64,000 nt of DNA from contig CM059971.1 in assembly GCA_030490835.1 (NCBI GenBank), forward strand, positions 78,510,224 through 78,574,223, written 5' to 3'. The notes under the pieces were generated by a model, which saw nothing but the letters and a program-made list of their open reading frames with translations, was not told the DNA's origin and made no database searches. Every line of letters begins with the position of its first letter. Within the stretch, counting starts at the first letter, position 1. Shown piece after piece: positions 12,498-23,930 of the stretch. The position numbers were made by a program, and so were the translations under genes. Origin of the DNA: Annona cherimola. Lineage: Eukaryota; Streptophyta; Magnoliopsida; Magnoliales; Annonaceae.

Positions 12498-13207
12498 TGT
12501 TGGGGCAAAATATTAAAATGAGAGAATTAAGGAAAGTAAGAAAAGTGAAATTAAAATCAAGTTTCACTTTAGGCGTGTTACGACGTCACTTCCCTTAAAA
12601 CAATTTTGCTACCATATTGCTGCTTAGGGTAATTTTACAGTTGCTTCGAAGATACAAAAAGTGAACCTGAACTAGAATAGGAAACAACACATTTTCTAGA
12701 CACACGAACACTTGAAACGGGATTTTTAGTTGAATGGAGAGAATTTCAAAACTATATGGTAATTTTGCAAATCATCAACTTGAACACAACATGTTCAAAT
12801 TAGGACAAGAGCAACACATGTCTTGAATAAGACATTGGATGTCTAATTAGAACAGAGGATGATGAGATGATTGTGTTTTTAATCTCTCGAATGCCACCTC
12901 ATTTAACTCTATGTGTTGCATCTTTTGTCAATTGTTGCATGATATCATCTTACATCCATGCGCTGCATCTGTTCAAATTTCAGATATTATTTGAATTGTT
13001 TGAAATTTTCAAACAACCAAATAGTTGTGCCTGTTGATGACTCGTTGCTATGCAACATAAATTTTTCAAAAGATATGTAAGCGGTAATAATCGATCCTAA
13101 GACTAATTGGGTTGTCATCAATGTCTTTTAACATCTTAGCTATATTAGTTCTATTGTTTATCTATGAAATTATATTATATTTATTATAATTTTTAAAAAT
13201 CTCAACA
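12498..13207 (-). repeat. Copia 3' LTR (710 bp)
   Basis: It aligns along most of its length with 20922-21548: the shared blocks AAAATCAAGTTTCACTT, CAATTTTGCTACC, GAATGGAGA, ACTTGAACACAACATG and CTTAGCTATATTAGTT occur in the same order. It is about 80 bp longer than its partner because of extra sequence around 12890-13010. The many substitutions between the two LTRs show an old insertion. Confidence 0.85.
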
Positions 13208-13222
13208 TTCCCCTGCCATTTT
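13208..13222 (-). other. Polypurine tract of the copia element
   Basis: On the minus strand the bases just inside the 3' LTR read AATGGCAGGGGAA, purine-rich and ending directly at the LTR start TGTTG. This is where plus-strand DNA synthesis would be primed. Confidence 0.65.
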
Positions 13223-13791
13223 TAAAATTTAAATCAACTTCATTCAACCAAGGAAATCTCATACATAAATAAAGGTGTCGGGTAGACTTGAACTTTTACT
13301 TAATGAAAATATATCAAGATTTACCGAGGCGTGCAGTAGCCAAAGCTTTGAACTGTTGACCCCATTTGATAAATCAAACATTTTCACATATAAGATTTCA
13401 AAATATATTAAGTGTTCTAAAATGCGACACGTTATGGCCATGTGTCAGTATCCTAGTTTCATGAGTACGTCAAAGTGAATCCACACACTCTGTAAACAAA
13501 AGCAACCTCACTTCCAACACTCATATAGGTGGATCTATTTAGAGTACCTTATGACTAAATACTTCAACGGAATGGTTTTAAATTCATTAAAAGTATAAAA
13601 TATTCAACCTCATAAATACATTACAGGATCCAAGCAATGCCTGAGGGATGCAAAATTATAAATATAATCAGTGCTTACAAGTTACAAAAATAATTTACTT
13701 TGTTCATTGAACTCTTAAACTTAGGCTACAAGAATATAGTTGTGTTTCTATTATTGTAACTCATAGATGTGGAATGTGGATTTCAGTTTCA

Positions 13792-14508
13792 TCACTCTCG
13801 ATGTTTTCCAGACCACTTCCCTAGTAAGTATTTTGTAAACGAGTCTGCCAAGTTTTCATTTGGTCTTATAAAATTAATATTAATCACTCTATCTTGGAGC
13901 AACTGCCTTACATAATTATGTTTTATTGCAATAAGTTGTAACTTACCAGTGTAAGTCTTGTTATATGCTCTAAACAAGCTTGTTTTGTTATCATAATATA
14001 AATAAATATGAGGCATTAGCTTAGGCCAAATAGGAATTTCAAATGATAAATTTCTAAGTCAATCTGCCTCTTTCCTTATTGCGGCTAAAGCAAGAAATTC
14101 GGTCGCCATGGTTGAATGTGTAATGCAAGTTTACTTTTTAGAAACCCACGAAATAGTAGCTCCTCTAATGGTAAAAATCCAGCCACTTGTGGATATATAT
14201 TCCTTAGTATTAGAAGTCCAACTTACATAACTACACCCTTCTAATACAGTGGGTTCACCATTGAAATGCAATCCACAGTTAATGATTTTTTTTAAATATT
14301 TCAAAATCCTATAAATCGTATTTTAATGCATATATCCTAGATTATTAGTGAATCTTCTTAATACACTTATAGCGAAAGCAATATCTGGTCTAATATAACA
14401 CATAACATACATTAAACTTGCTATCACTCTAGCACATTCAAGCTGATCAACAGATCTACCATTATTTTTACATAACTTGACACTAGAATCAAAAGAAGTT
14501 GAAACCAT
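13792..14508 (-). pseudogene. Copia RNase H region (broken)
   Basis: Two open pieces in the pol order lie downstream of reverse transcriptase. The first, 14508-14323, has LECARVIASLMYVMCYIRPDIAFAIS, typical of the end of the copia RT. The second, 14016-13792, has YYDNKTS, KHNYVRQL and NLADSFTKYLLGK, the usual C-terminal motifs of copia RNase H. They are in different frames with stops between, so no intact enzyme is made. Confidence 0.8.
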
Positions 14509-14579
14509 ACCAGCATCAAAATGATTGAACCGCTGAGTATTTTTTCAATGTGGTGAGATTCAGTAAGAGAAAATATGTA

Positions 14580-15377
14580 TCAATCTCTTATAATTTTGAT
14601 GCCAAGGTTGACATCGGCCCGGCCCATATCTTTTATATCAAAGTTAACTAAAAGAAAACTTTTAGTTTCCATAATAATCTCAAGGTCAATACCAAATATA
14701 AGCATATCATCAACATATAAGCAAATAACGACATCTCTATTGGCAATAAATTTACTGTAAATACATTTATCTGACTGGTTTAATTTAAAACCACTTGCTA
14801 GCACAATTTAATCAAATTTTTTATGACATTGCTTAAGTATCTGTTTCAAACCATATAAAGATTTAATTAACTTACAGACTTTCTTTTTTTTGTCCCGGTA
14901 ATACAAAACCTTCGAGTTTGTATTACCTTCGAGTTGTTCTATGTAAATTTTCTCATCTAAATCTCTATTTAGAAAAGCAGTTTTTACATCTATTTGATGA
15001 ATTTCAAGATGATAAATTAATGCTAAAGTCATTAGAAACTTGATGATTGAAATTCTAGCTACTAGGATGTAGGTATCAAAGAAATCAATACCTTCTTTTT
15101 GTCTATACTCCTTAGCTACTAATCTAGCTTTAAATTTATCAATAGATCTATTAACTTTTAATTTCTTCTTAAATATCCATTTGCAGCATATAGGTTTAGA
15201 CCCAGGTGGTAAATCAACTAATATCCATGTATCATTTTCCATTATAGAATCCATTTCATCTTGAATGACTTCTTTCCAATATGAAGCATCTAGAGATTTC
15301 ATGGCCTCTTCGTAAGTAGATGGATCTCCTTCGGTATGAAACACAATCATGTGTTCTTTGCTTATTTTGTCTCTCAA
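14580..15377 (-). pseudogene. Copia reverse transcriptase (RVT_2), split into two frames
   Basis: The piece 15377-14808 contains the copia RT opening (YEEAMKSLDASYWKEVIQDEM, CCKWIFKKKLK, FKARLVAKEYRQKEGIDFFDTY, IHQIDVKTAFLN with the first catalytic Asp, KLIKSLYGLKQ). The piece 14804-14580 continues with SDKCIYSKF and the catalytic box CLYVDDMLIFG, then MGRADVNLGIKI. A stop or frame break near 14806 separates them. Catalytic motifs survive but the frame does not. Confidence 0.9.
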
Positions 15378-16028
15378 TCCTTCTATAATGTGTAACTAAA
15401 AATTAGTCCCAAAACGATTATAGGCATCTTTTCTAGCTCGTTTGCTTCTTCTCACATTATCATCTTCTATACATTTTTACATGGTTATAGAATTATCAAC
15501 TATAGATTTATTCAGTGGTTGAGAAGAAGATTCATTAGTTTGATTGAGTCTAGGTATTGACTTATAAGTATTTTCATAAAAGTCAGCATTTCAGGATTCA
15601 ATAATTGTATTATGTTGAAGAGAACTATTAGGCTCTAACACCATAAACGTATAAGTTTTACTATTCATTGCATAATCTATAAATACGTATTCTATTCCCT
15701 TGTGTCCTAATTTCGGTCTTTTAGGATCAAGTAATCTTACTAAAGCTCTACAACCTCATACTCTTAGATATTTAAGATTAAGTATTTTATTTTTTTATAA
15801 TTTATAGAGGATAACTTTGGTTTTCTTGTAGAAAATTCTATAAAAATATGACAAGCTGTTAATAAAGCTTCATTTCACCAACATTTACTTAGGTATATAT
15901 TAATTAATATTGAATTTACTATTTCAACTAAAGTTATATTTTTTCTTTCTGCAGTTCATTTTGTTGAGGTTTATATGAGGTTGTTACTTAGTGAATAATT
16001 CCCATATTTTCAAAAAAAATTATTAAAA

Positions 16029-16502
16029 TTATTCGTCTGATTTTAGGGATTTAATTGTTTTTCTAAGTTGGTTTTCAACTTTAGCTTTATAGGTATTAAA
16101 TTTATCTTGGGCTTCATTTTTAGTTCTTAATAAATAAACATAATTATATTCACTAAAATCATCTATAAATATTATATAGTATTTCTTTCTACCTCTTGTT
16201 AATGTATTCTTCATATTATAAATATCTGAATGAATTAAACCTAATAATTCAGAATTTCTTTCAATCTTTTGAAATGATTTTTTAGTGATTTTAGTTTGAA
16301 CACAAATTTTACATTTATTTAAAAATTCATAAGGTGATTTAGAAATTAAACCTAATTTCATCATAGTGTCCACACTACGAAAATTAACATGACCTAATCT
16401 ATCATGCCATACAGAAAAAGAGTCAACCATATAGGTAGAAGATGATGATCCATTATTGACATTTAGACGAATCATGTCATTTACAATGTAACCCTTGCCC
16501 AC
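16029..16502 (-). pseudogene. Copia GAG-pre-integrase and integrase N-terminal part
   Basis: The frame shows the pre-integrase zinc-binding pattern: WHDRLGHVN followed by CKICVQTK (H-H-C-C). The start of the integrase core follows, with GLIHSDIYN (first catalytic Asp) and FIDDFSEYNYVYLL (second Asp region). It ends at KSLKSDE. The rest of integrase (about 15380-16020) is scattered over frames with stops. Confidence 0.85.
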
Positions 16503-16840
16503 AAATACACCTCCTTAGTTACAATAATTTGATCCGACTCAAATATCAATTTGAAACCATACTTACTAAGAGGACTAAGTAGGACCAGATTCTTGGGTAT
16601 TTCTGATATATGAAGTACGTTTGTGAGAGTAAGTGATTTTTCCGAAGTCAATTTTAGAATCACAGTTCCTGAACCTTTCACCTTAGCAGTAGAAGAATTA
16701 TCCATGAATAATTTATTTTCATTTTGATTAGTTTCATAGGTTTTAAATAGACTTCTGTCATTGCAAACATATTTAGTGGCTCTAAAGTCAAACTATCAGT
16801 TTTGGTCATCACTTACTGTATAAATTTCAGAAATCATAGC
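16481..16840 (-). pseudogene. Copia aspartic protease region, active site lost
   Basis: The frame upstream of integrase contains FRATKYVCNDRSLFKTY, then MDNSSTAKVKGSGTV, LTNVLHISEIPKNLVLLSPL and GFKLIFE, the usual copia protease landmarks. The catalytic DSGAT has become DFRAT and two stop codons lie immediately before it. Protease activity is therefore gone. Confidence 0.8.
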
Positions 16841-17699
16841 ATAGCAACAAAATGTTCCACGGTTAAATGGGTGTGGAACCCCGATCTTTGAGACGTGTAC
16901 AAAACCCTAGGGTTGTAAACCCTAGGTAATATATTTGAGAAATGTATATTGATGGATATGAAATATATGGAAATGAAGGTTAAAATAATTATGCAAGAAA
17001 TTCGGATGAATAGTGCACGTGAATAGTGCACGTGAATAGTGAAATGTGAATAGTAAACGTGGGATTAAGGAAATATGTTAAGTTAATCACTTTGGATTAA
17101 TTTAATCATAAAAGACGAAAAAGGAAGCTTCCCACTACAGGACAAAAATGTTTTTTGGATTAAAATATGAATTTTCGGATTTTTAATTGATTTTTGAAGA
17201 AAATGAAGAAAAATTCATATCTTGCAATCCGGACATCGGATCAAGATGAAATTTTTTATGGGTGGCCAAGATATGATGATGGATATGATGAATGGTCCAA
17301 GATTAATCAAGGATCATGAATTAAGGGTCAAGATTAAATGTCATTTGAAAAGGGAAAAAGTAACTTTACTTTTTCATTAATGGCATTTGACTTTGATTAA
17401 TTTTAATTAAATAAAATTAATGCAAAGTCTGCAATTGCTGCTGGACCATGGACTTTTGGGGCATGATCCAATGGCCCATGATCATCCTTATCAAAGATCA
17501 ATGGCTAGAATTAATTTAGCCTAAATTAATTAATTTTAAAAATAAAAAAATAGGTAAAAATAGGGCTGCAATAGGGCTGCTGGAGCAGGCCTAGGGGGGC
17601 TGCACAATGCTCCATGCACCTTTTAAAATTAGAAAAAAACACATTTGCAAATTTACACCTCAAGCAAGAGGGGGTAAATTGCAAATATGTGAAAAATCA

Positions 17700-17712
17700 A
17701 AAAGTATAAATA
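17700..17712 (+). promoter_or_regulatory. TATA box of the nested LTR
   Basis: AGTATAAATAGGGGG lies about 830 bp into the nested LTR in the orientation implied by its ends. It is a good TATA match followed by a G-rich stretch and is the likely promoter that defined the U3/R boundary. Confidence 0.5.
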
Positions 17713-18299
17713 GGGGGCAGGGGTGGACGTCCAAAGGCACTCCAAGCTTGAGCAATTCAAGCATTCCCACCCCCAAAACACGTTTTGGCCATAGAGAGAG
17801 AAGGAGAGAAGGAAGGAAAGAGAAAATGGGAAGGAAATGAGAAGTTCTCCACTTGAGGTAAGCAATTTCTTCCCAAATTTATTTTGGATGTTAAGTAGGG
17901 TAAAATCATGCTTAGATAATGCATAAGCATGAGAAAATAAGTAAAGTTATAATGCTTAATTGGAATCATACCGAAACGTCGAAAATTTGGAGCAAAGATA
18001 GAGCATTCGGGGAAATCATGTATGATATATGGAAATAATGCTCCAAATTTGATAAATGATGATTTAGGATGTATGATTATGATAAATATGATGTTGTAAT
18101 GATGATATATTAATTTCATGATTTTTGGAATTAAGGATTATGCTTAAGTGAATTTATAATGATTTTTAGTACATGGAGAAAATGATTTATTTAGCCAAGT
18201 TAATGATGATAAATTCATAATTCATGAATTTCCCATGATATACTAAGCATAAGCTATGTCATGGTATTTTTTATTTTTGGGAAAAATGTCAATTTTTGG

Positions 18300-18425
18300 A
18301 ACCCATGAACAGTAACCCACGTTGCTGTGAACAGTAACCACGGGGTGAACAGTAACGTGAACAGTGATGGGAACAGTAATCTGCTACAGTGACATGAACA
18401 GTAATTATGAACAGTGAACAGCGTA
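18300..18425. repeat. Cluster of GAACAGTAA/GAACAGTGA motifs
   Basis: About eight copies of GAACAGT, each followed by AA or GA, are scattered in 125 bp of the nested LTR. A related cluster of GAATAGTG with CACGTG lies at 16985-17055. Such runs are a known feature of some plant gypsy LTRs. Their role is unknown. Confidence 0.6.
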
Positions 18426-18685
18426 TTTTGGGAAAAAATTGATATTTATTTTTATATTTTATGAGGATATATGGATGAAATTTTCAAAGGATTTATGGAT
18501 AAAAATCCATATAAATGAGTAATGACTAAGTATCTTTATACTATTAACCTCTATGGAAATGAGGTAATGGATAATTATAAAGCATGCATGGGAAGTACAC
18601 TAAGACATGATATGATATAGATAAAATATCATTTTTCCTTGTATAGGAAAAAGAAAGAAAATGGTGGAAGACACAGACTGAGGAG

Positions 18686-18807
18686 GTAAGCAAGCTATCT
18701 TTTGAAATTGATGATTTGTAAGCAAGCTATCTTTTGAAATTGATGATTTGTAAGCAAGCTATCTTTTGAAATTGATTATTTGTAAGCAAGCAACCCTTTT
18801 GAAAATG
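18686..18807. repeat. Tandem repeat, 32 bp x about 3.8
   Basis: The unit starts GTAAGCAAGCTATCTTTTGA. It begins at 18686, 18718, 18750 and, partially and diverged, at 18782. The first three copies are nearly identical. It lies in the nested LTR. Confidence 0.9.
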
Positions 18808-19403
18808 TGATTTTATTCTCAAGTATTTATGAAATGTGTTTAAGGATGACCATTCCTATAATGTTTTGAAATGATGAATGTTTATGAGGTTTTATGAAAA
18901 GTCATGCCGGCATATTGATATCATGTGATGTTCATGGACATGTGCACATGTATGATGTATAAGGAAGAGGCTTTGGTGGAGGTAGAAAGTGGATCAGAGG
19001 GTCCCCCTTCATTATTGCCGAGTCGTATGGGCTGTGTGCCGACGGCGTCCTCCCCAGAGGTGGAGGCAAAGGAATGTTATGTTTGAATGAATGCATTGCA
19101 TTTTCATACATGGATTGAAAAGGAAAGCATGGATTTGAAATTATGTTTTTAAGGGATGGTGCAAATAATTCTCTACATGAGAATGACGAGTTACCTGGTG
19201 TAAGAGGTATATAATGCCGGGAAATCAAAAGTCATGCATGTAGGAACCATGTAGGCGTCAAGAGGAAGAGAGGTTCCCTTGATGAGGCCAAGTCGGAGAC
19301 AGCCGGCGTATTGGACCATGTTATGTGAGATGTTCCCTGAGCTAGCGTACCCGCACACGAAGGTTTATGTCAGGAGTGGAAAGGAAGCATTTGCACATCC
19401 AAT

Positions 19404-19610
19404 GTTTATGAAAAGGTTTCTATTCCATTGATAGTTGACCACTTGCTAAGTGTCTCCTATCGAATGGAGAGAAATGCATTTACGAATGATTTACATGAAT
19501 GGTTTATGAAAGGTTTCGAAATATGGTTTACGAAAAGGTTTCTATTCCATTGGTAGTTGATCACTTGGTAACTGTCTTCTATCAAATGGAGAGGAATGCA
19601 TTTAAAATGA
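19404..19610. repeat. Two direct repeats of about 84 bp, 122 bp apart
   Basis: GAAAAGGTTTCTATTCCATT occurs at 19410 and 19532, each followed by a TAGTTGA(C/T)CACTTG block and AATGGAGAG(A/G)AATGCATTTA. These are internal duplications within the nested LTR. Confidence 0.8.
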
Positions 19611-20040
19611 AAAATGCTTGCTTATTGAGTTTCGACTCATGTTTTGTTTTCCCAACCTCAGACAGGTGTAGGGAAAGACAAGAAATGAAGGGCACGAGTT
19701 GCTAAAAGAAAAGAAGAATCTACAAAGGTTAGTAGATTTTTGTATGAACAGATTCCCTAATGGGATATGATGAGAAAGGACATAGATTGTATGAAATTAT
19801 AAAGTTATGAATAATATGAGAAGTTGATGATTTATGATGTTATGGATAAGTCTATCATGAATGATGATATGATGAAAGAAAAAGAAATGAAAAAAAAATT
19901 GGACGAGATCCAATTAAGAACCCGCCGCGTGATCAGGGCAACAATCCTGATTCACACTTACCAATCGACAAGATCTTGGAGTAAGGACTATGTGGACGCC
20001 TCGGTTCGGGGCGCCACAATGGGCCTCTGGACATTTTCTC

Positions 20041-20495
20041 TGATATGATCCAGGTTAAGTGTTATTTTTTCTTTTGAGAAGTCTATACTCATTTTTCAAA
20101 TGACCTATTTTCTTACAATAAAAGCAAGATCCCTTTTTCTTCTTAGGAATGGTCTTTTTGGTATTTAATTTAAATTTCTTAGAAGGTTAATTATTGATAT
20201 TTGTCACCTGATTTGGAACTTCAACCATATTAGCCTTAGCAAAAACTTGCTCTTCTTTCTTTTTATTTTTTCTTGATTTTTCTTCAGTGTGTAAATTGAG
20301 AACAAGATCATCTAAACTTATGAATCCTTTTATTTGTTTTAGACTTGTGCAGTGGTTGTTCCAATTAGGTACTAATTTCTCAATAATCGTACCAACAAGA
20401 ATAAATTTATCCATCTTACTACCCTGTGACCTAAGTTGATTCACGATATGTTCAATCTCATTAACTTGATCAAGGATTGGTTTATCGTTAGTCAT
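20041..20495 (-). pseudogene. Copia gag with degraded zinc knuckle
   Basis: The open piece 20495-20187 matches the copia gag (UBN2-type) pattern: MTNDKPILDQVNEIEHIV, KFILVGTIIEKLVPNWNN, LKQIKGFISLDDLVLNL and HTEEKSR. Further downstream, in a different frame at about 20140-20060, is the nucleic-acid-binding knuckle CFYCKKIGHLKNEY. The last Cys of the CCHC pattern is Tyr (TGT to TAT). The nested LTR begins shortly after. Confidence 0.8.
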
Positions 20496-20921
20496 AGTAT
20501 AATTAAGAAAATTGCTTACTAGAAACCGTTTGACGCTTGCATCATCAGTACTATATTTGTATATAAGCGAATCCTAGATCTCTTTGGTAGTATTTGCATC
20601 TTAGCACAATTCAAACAGTGAGTCAGACAGCGCTTCAATGATGTGCCATTTGCAAATATAGTTGTTCATGTCCCACTTTGCTTATCGGCGTTGATCTTGC
20701 AGCGTTTCATCTTCTTTTTTTTTAAGTCTTAGCATGGTGAGGACGTATGCAACTCCAATGCGGGTTAAGAAAAGATGAAGTTGTTATTTCCATCTCTTGA
20801 AATTAGTACCAACACAGCAGTCTAATCTTAGGACATCGGACTTTACGTGTAGAATGGATGACTGAGGGGGCATTTATAAATAATAGAAAAGGGACAAGAA
20901 TGGAAAAAATTGACTTAAGAT

Positions 20922-21548
20922 TGATGGGTAAAATATAAAAATGAGAAAAATAAGAAAAGTGAGAAAAGTGAAAATAAAATCAAGTTTCACTTCAGGCATG
21001 TTACGATGTCACTTTCTTTAAGACAATTTTGCTACCCTATTTGTTGCTTAGGATAATTTTGCAGTTGCCCATAGGATACAAGAAGTAAAACCTAAACTAG
21101 AATAGAAAACAATACCTTTTCTAGGTACATAAACACTTGAAATAGGATTTTTGGTTGAATGGAGAAAATTTCAAAACTATATAGTAATTTTGCAAATCAC
21201 CAACTTGAACACAACATGTCCGAATTAGGACAAGAGCAACACGTGTCTTGAACAAGATACTTGGATGTCTAAGGAGAGGAGAGGATGATGAGATGATTGT
21301 GTTTTTAATCTCTTGAATGTCACCCCAATTTATAGATTTTAAGGCATCTCATTATTACAACCAAATCGTTGTGCCTGTTAATGAATTGTTGATATGCAAT
21401 AAAATTTTTCAAAAATATGCAAGTGGCAATAATCGATCCCAAGACTGGTTGGTTGCTATCAACATCTTTTACCATCTTAGCTATATTAGTTTTGTTATTT
21501 ATCTATAAAATTATATTATACTTTTTATAATTTTTGAAAACCCCAACA
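20922..21548 (-). repeat. Copia 5' LTR (627 bp)
   Basis: This is the partner of 12498-13207. It ends CCCCAACA at 21548 and starts TGATGGGTAAAAT at 20922. I could not see a clean tRNA primer-binding site just inside it at about 20905-20921. Confidence 0.82.
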
Positions 21549-21659
21549 AATAAGAGACCAGAGGGATGCTGCTGCTGATACAAATCAGAAGACATTCCCT
21601 GAAGCTTGTTGTGTCCGCGGGCCGGAAGCTACTGGCGGGCCCATCTTCTCTTTTTTATG

Positions 21660-21698
<39 letters not shown>

Positions 21699-22370
21699 TT
21701 GTTCGTATTTATACAATGTGACAACTTTATATTACAATTAATTACATTCACACTCTTCGAATCATGAAGGGACATTCTTATCAATACTTATGTATAGGAA
21801 AAAAAATTCTATAAATCCCCACACACAGGGGTTAAAGTAAAACTTGCACAAATGTGAAATATAATAAACCTGTACACACGTTACTAGTGGCAGGACTCTT
21901 GAAGTCTCATCCACTCTTTACCATGCAGAAAGACTTACCACTATTTTGGGCATTTGGTCCTTTGTAAAAATCTAACAAGCATCCTACGTTACCACTATTA
22001 GCTTAGCTATCAATGTATGAAATGATGGGTGTTTTTTAGAATACATATTAGGGGTATATTTTTATAAAGTAGTGATTATATTTGGGATTAGAATATAACA
22101 TAGTGGGTATACTTGAAAAAATAATCTTGATACATACTAAAATCTATTATCATAAATATATATTTTTATAATTTCAAAAATAACACTTTTACAATTTATA
22201 CATTTTCAAAAGTAAACATTTTCACCTCTTTTAGTATTAAATGGGGTAAAAGAGGTTACTTTTATAAAATTATAAAAAATATATAAAAACAAAGACGATA
22301 AGACTTACTGCCTATATAGAGAAAATAGAATAGCCTTAATTATATGATAAAAATCCAACATAACTTCACA
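21549..22370. other. Intergenic stretch with an (ATT)n microsatellite
   Basis: About 13 ATT units occupy 21659-21700. Before it is a short GC-rich patch (21612-21645) and after it ordinary AT-rich sequence. No gene is seen. Confidence 0.75.
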
Positions 22371-23450
22371 TAGTATGTTTGGAAAATAATAAAACTTTTG
22401 TTGAATTTTTTTTATATAAAAGTTGTTAAAATAGGAGAAAATAATGTGATATTGTGGGAGCAATGATGAAGAGTAAAGACAATAAAGTTAAAATGAATAG
22501 GTTTATATGTATAGGTGGTTGTGTAAAAATGACTGAAAAGTAGGATAAATGCATGGGAAGAAATAAAAAATAATTAAAATAGGATAATCGTAGAAATCGA
22601 AAAGTTTTAGATTGAAAAATTTTTAGTGTAAAAGTTTTTTTTGAAAAGGGGAACTAAGATAAAGATAATAATAACAAGTAAAGAAAATAAAGTTAAAATA
22701 GATATATTAGCTATATGAGTATTGTGTACAAATTATAGAAAAGTAGAGTAATTGTATATGAAGATATGAAAAAATAATTAAAAATATAGTAATTGTGGAG
22801 AGTAAAAAGTTTTAAGCGATATTTGACAATTAGGGTTTTTATGGGATTGCGGGATGAGGTAGAGAATGAAAAATGAAATATTTTAAAATTTGTGTAATTG
22901 ATATGAAATAATAAGGGTAAAGTTGGAATAAATAGAGTCGTTGCAGGATAGTTATAAGGAAAATAATTGAAATATCAGGGTAAAATTGAAAAATAGAGTT
23001 ATTAAATGAATAAATAATCGGTGAAGAAATGGGAAAGATGAGACGTTCTCACCCCATCCCACTTATTGCTTACTAAATGTCCCATTAGATTAAAAATGTG
23101 TTCGGGAAGTAATAGACCTTTTAATGAAAAATCGTTTGTGTAGAAATTTTTAAAATAGAAAAAAACAATGTGTTATGATAGGAGTAATAATGAAAGACAA
23201 GAAGAATAAAATTAAAATAGACGATTAAAATTAAAATAGATTAGTTAGATGTATCGACAATTGTATAAAATGAATGAAAAGTTGAGTAGTTGTATAGGAA
23301 GAAACGAGAAAATAATTTTAAAAAGATAGTTGTCAAGAATAAAAAGTTTTAATTCGAAAAGTTTTTTGAATAAACTAACATTCCAGAAAAGTTTTAATTA
23401 AAAAATTTATGATTAAACAAATATGCCCATAATCAAAAAGTTATTCCCCA
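22370..23450. mobile_element. Cluster of about four degenerate Tourist-like MITE copies
   Basis: The same internal sequence recurs head to tail: AAAGTTTTAGATTGAAAAGTTTT, AGTAAAGA(C/T)AATAAAGTTAAAATAGATAGGT-like blocks and GTGGAGAG(T/A)(A/G)AAAAG. Cleaner members of the family lie at 61529-61797 and 62396-62677. The copies here are eroded and individual borders are unclear. No coding capacity. Confidence 0.6.
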
Positions 23451-23608
23451 TGTCTCAAACAAGATGGGGAAATATGAATTGTAATAAGAAGTACATAAAA
23501 AAATATCTCAGATTTTTATGGGAACAGCTGGTCATACACCAACACAGGTAGGGCGCATAAGGGCTTGCTTAATGCATTTTAGCTTACCAGACCCCTCATC
23601 CTTAAAGC

Positions 23609-23817
23609 TAGGGGTGCAACTTGGTACCGGGTTAATTTGAACCTGCCTGACTCTACTTAGTTTCAAAACTAAATTTGGGTTTTACTTTTGAAATTTGTTC
23701 AAAATAGATCCAGTTTGAACTCAACCTAAGAAAATTCGAAACCAATACCAAATTTGCATCAACTAGATATGAAAACTCAACTCGGTCCCAACCCAATATT
23801 CTCCCTAATTTATTAAA
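23609..23817 (+). mobile_element. MITE sharing the terminus of the hAT element at 51019
   Basis: It is 209 bp and begins TAGGGGTGCAACTTGGTAC, differing at one base from the left end of the hAT transposon at 51019. It ends CCCAACCCAATATTCTCCCTA. The element at 8006-8203 is its inverted counterpart. It carries no gene. A target duplication could not be recognised. Confidence 0.7.
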
Positions 23818-23930
23818 ATAATTATATTTGTTTACGCATTAACTATTTTGACTATTGTAATAAAAGTTGTGATCATATTTAAAATTAATTCATTTTTTAA
23901 GATATTGTGATCATATTTGGAAAGAAATTT

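Larger units (their letters stand above)
16872..20018 (+). mobile_element. Nested solo LTR, 3147 bp, inserted in the copia element
   Basis: It begins TGTGGAACCCCGATC and ends GGTTCGGGGCGCCACA. The termini are TG...CA and are imperfect inverted repeats (TGTGG..CCCCGA / TCGGGG..CCACA). It is flanked on both sides by ATGGG (16867-16871 and 20019-20023), an exact 5-bp target duplication. A TATA box, TATAAATAGG, is near 17706, consistent with an LTR promoter on the plus strand. No gag or pol is present. Long LTRs starting TGTG(A)..CCCCGA are typical of Tekay/Del-type Ty3/gypsy elements, so that assignment is likely but inferred. It must be younger than the copia element that contains it. Short ORFs inside are not genes. 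Confidence 0.88.
12498..21548 (-). mobile_element. Degraded Ty1/copia LTR retrotransposon, minus orientation, carrying a nested solo LTR
   Basis: Two related LTRs bound the element: the 5' LTR is at 20922-21548 and the 3' LTR at 12498-13207. Both start TG and end CA, with inverted termini TGTTGGGG/CCCCAACA. Reading right to left the internal order is gag (20495-20187), zinc knuckle (about 20140-20060), protease (about 16840-16480), integrase (16502-16029), reverse transcriptase (15377-14580) and RNase H (14508-13792). Protease-integrase-RT-RNaseH order is diagnostic of Ty1/copia. A 3147-bp solo LTR plus its 5-bp duplication interrupts it between gag and protease; without that the element is about 5.9 kb, a normal size. 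Frameshifts and stops occur throughout. The flanks AATGG/AATAA give only a weak 5-bp target duplication. Confidence 0.9.

Noticed and set aside
13259..13478. Overlapping short ORFs on both strands
   Set aside because: They lie between the 3' LTR and the pol remnant of the copia element and match no domain.
17607..18119. Short ORFs on both strands (77, 70 and 120 codons)
   Set aside because: They fall inside the nested LTR around its TATA box; LTR sequence with no recognisable domain.
12493..21553. Five-base target duplication of the copia element
   Set aside because: The flanks AATGG and AATAA match at only three of five positions, so I do not claim it as proven.
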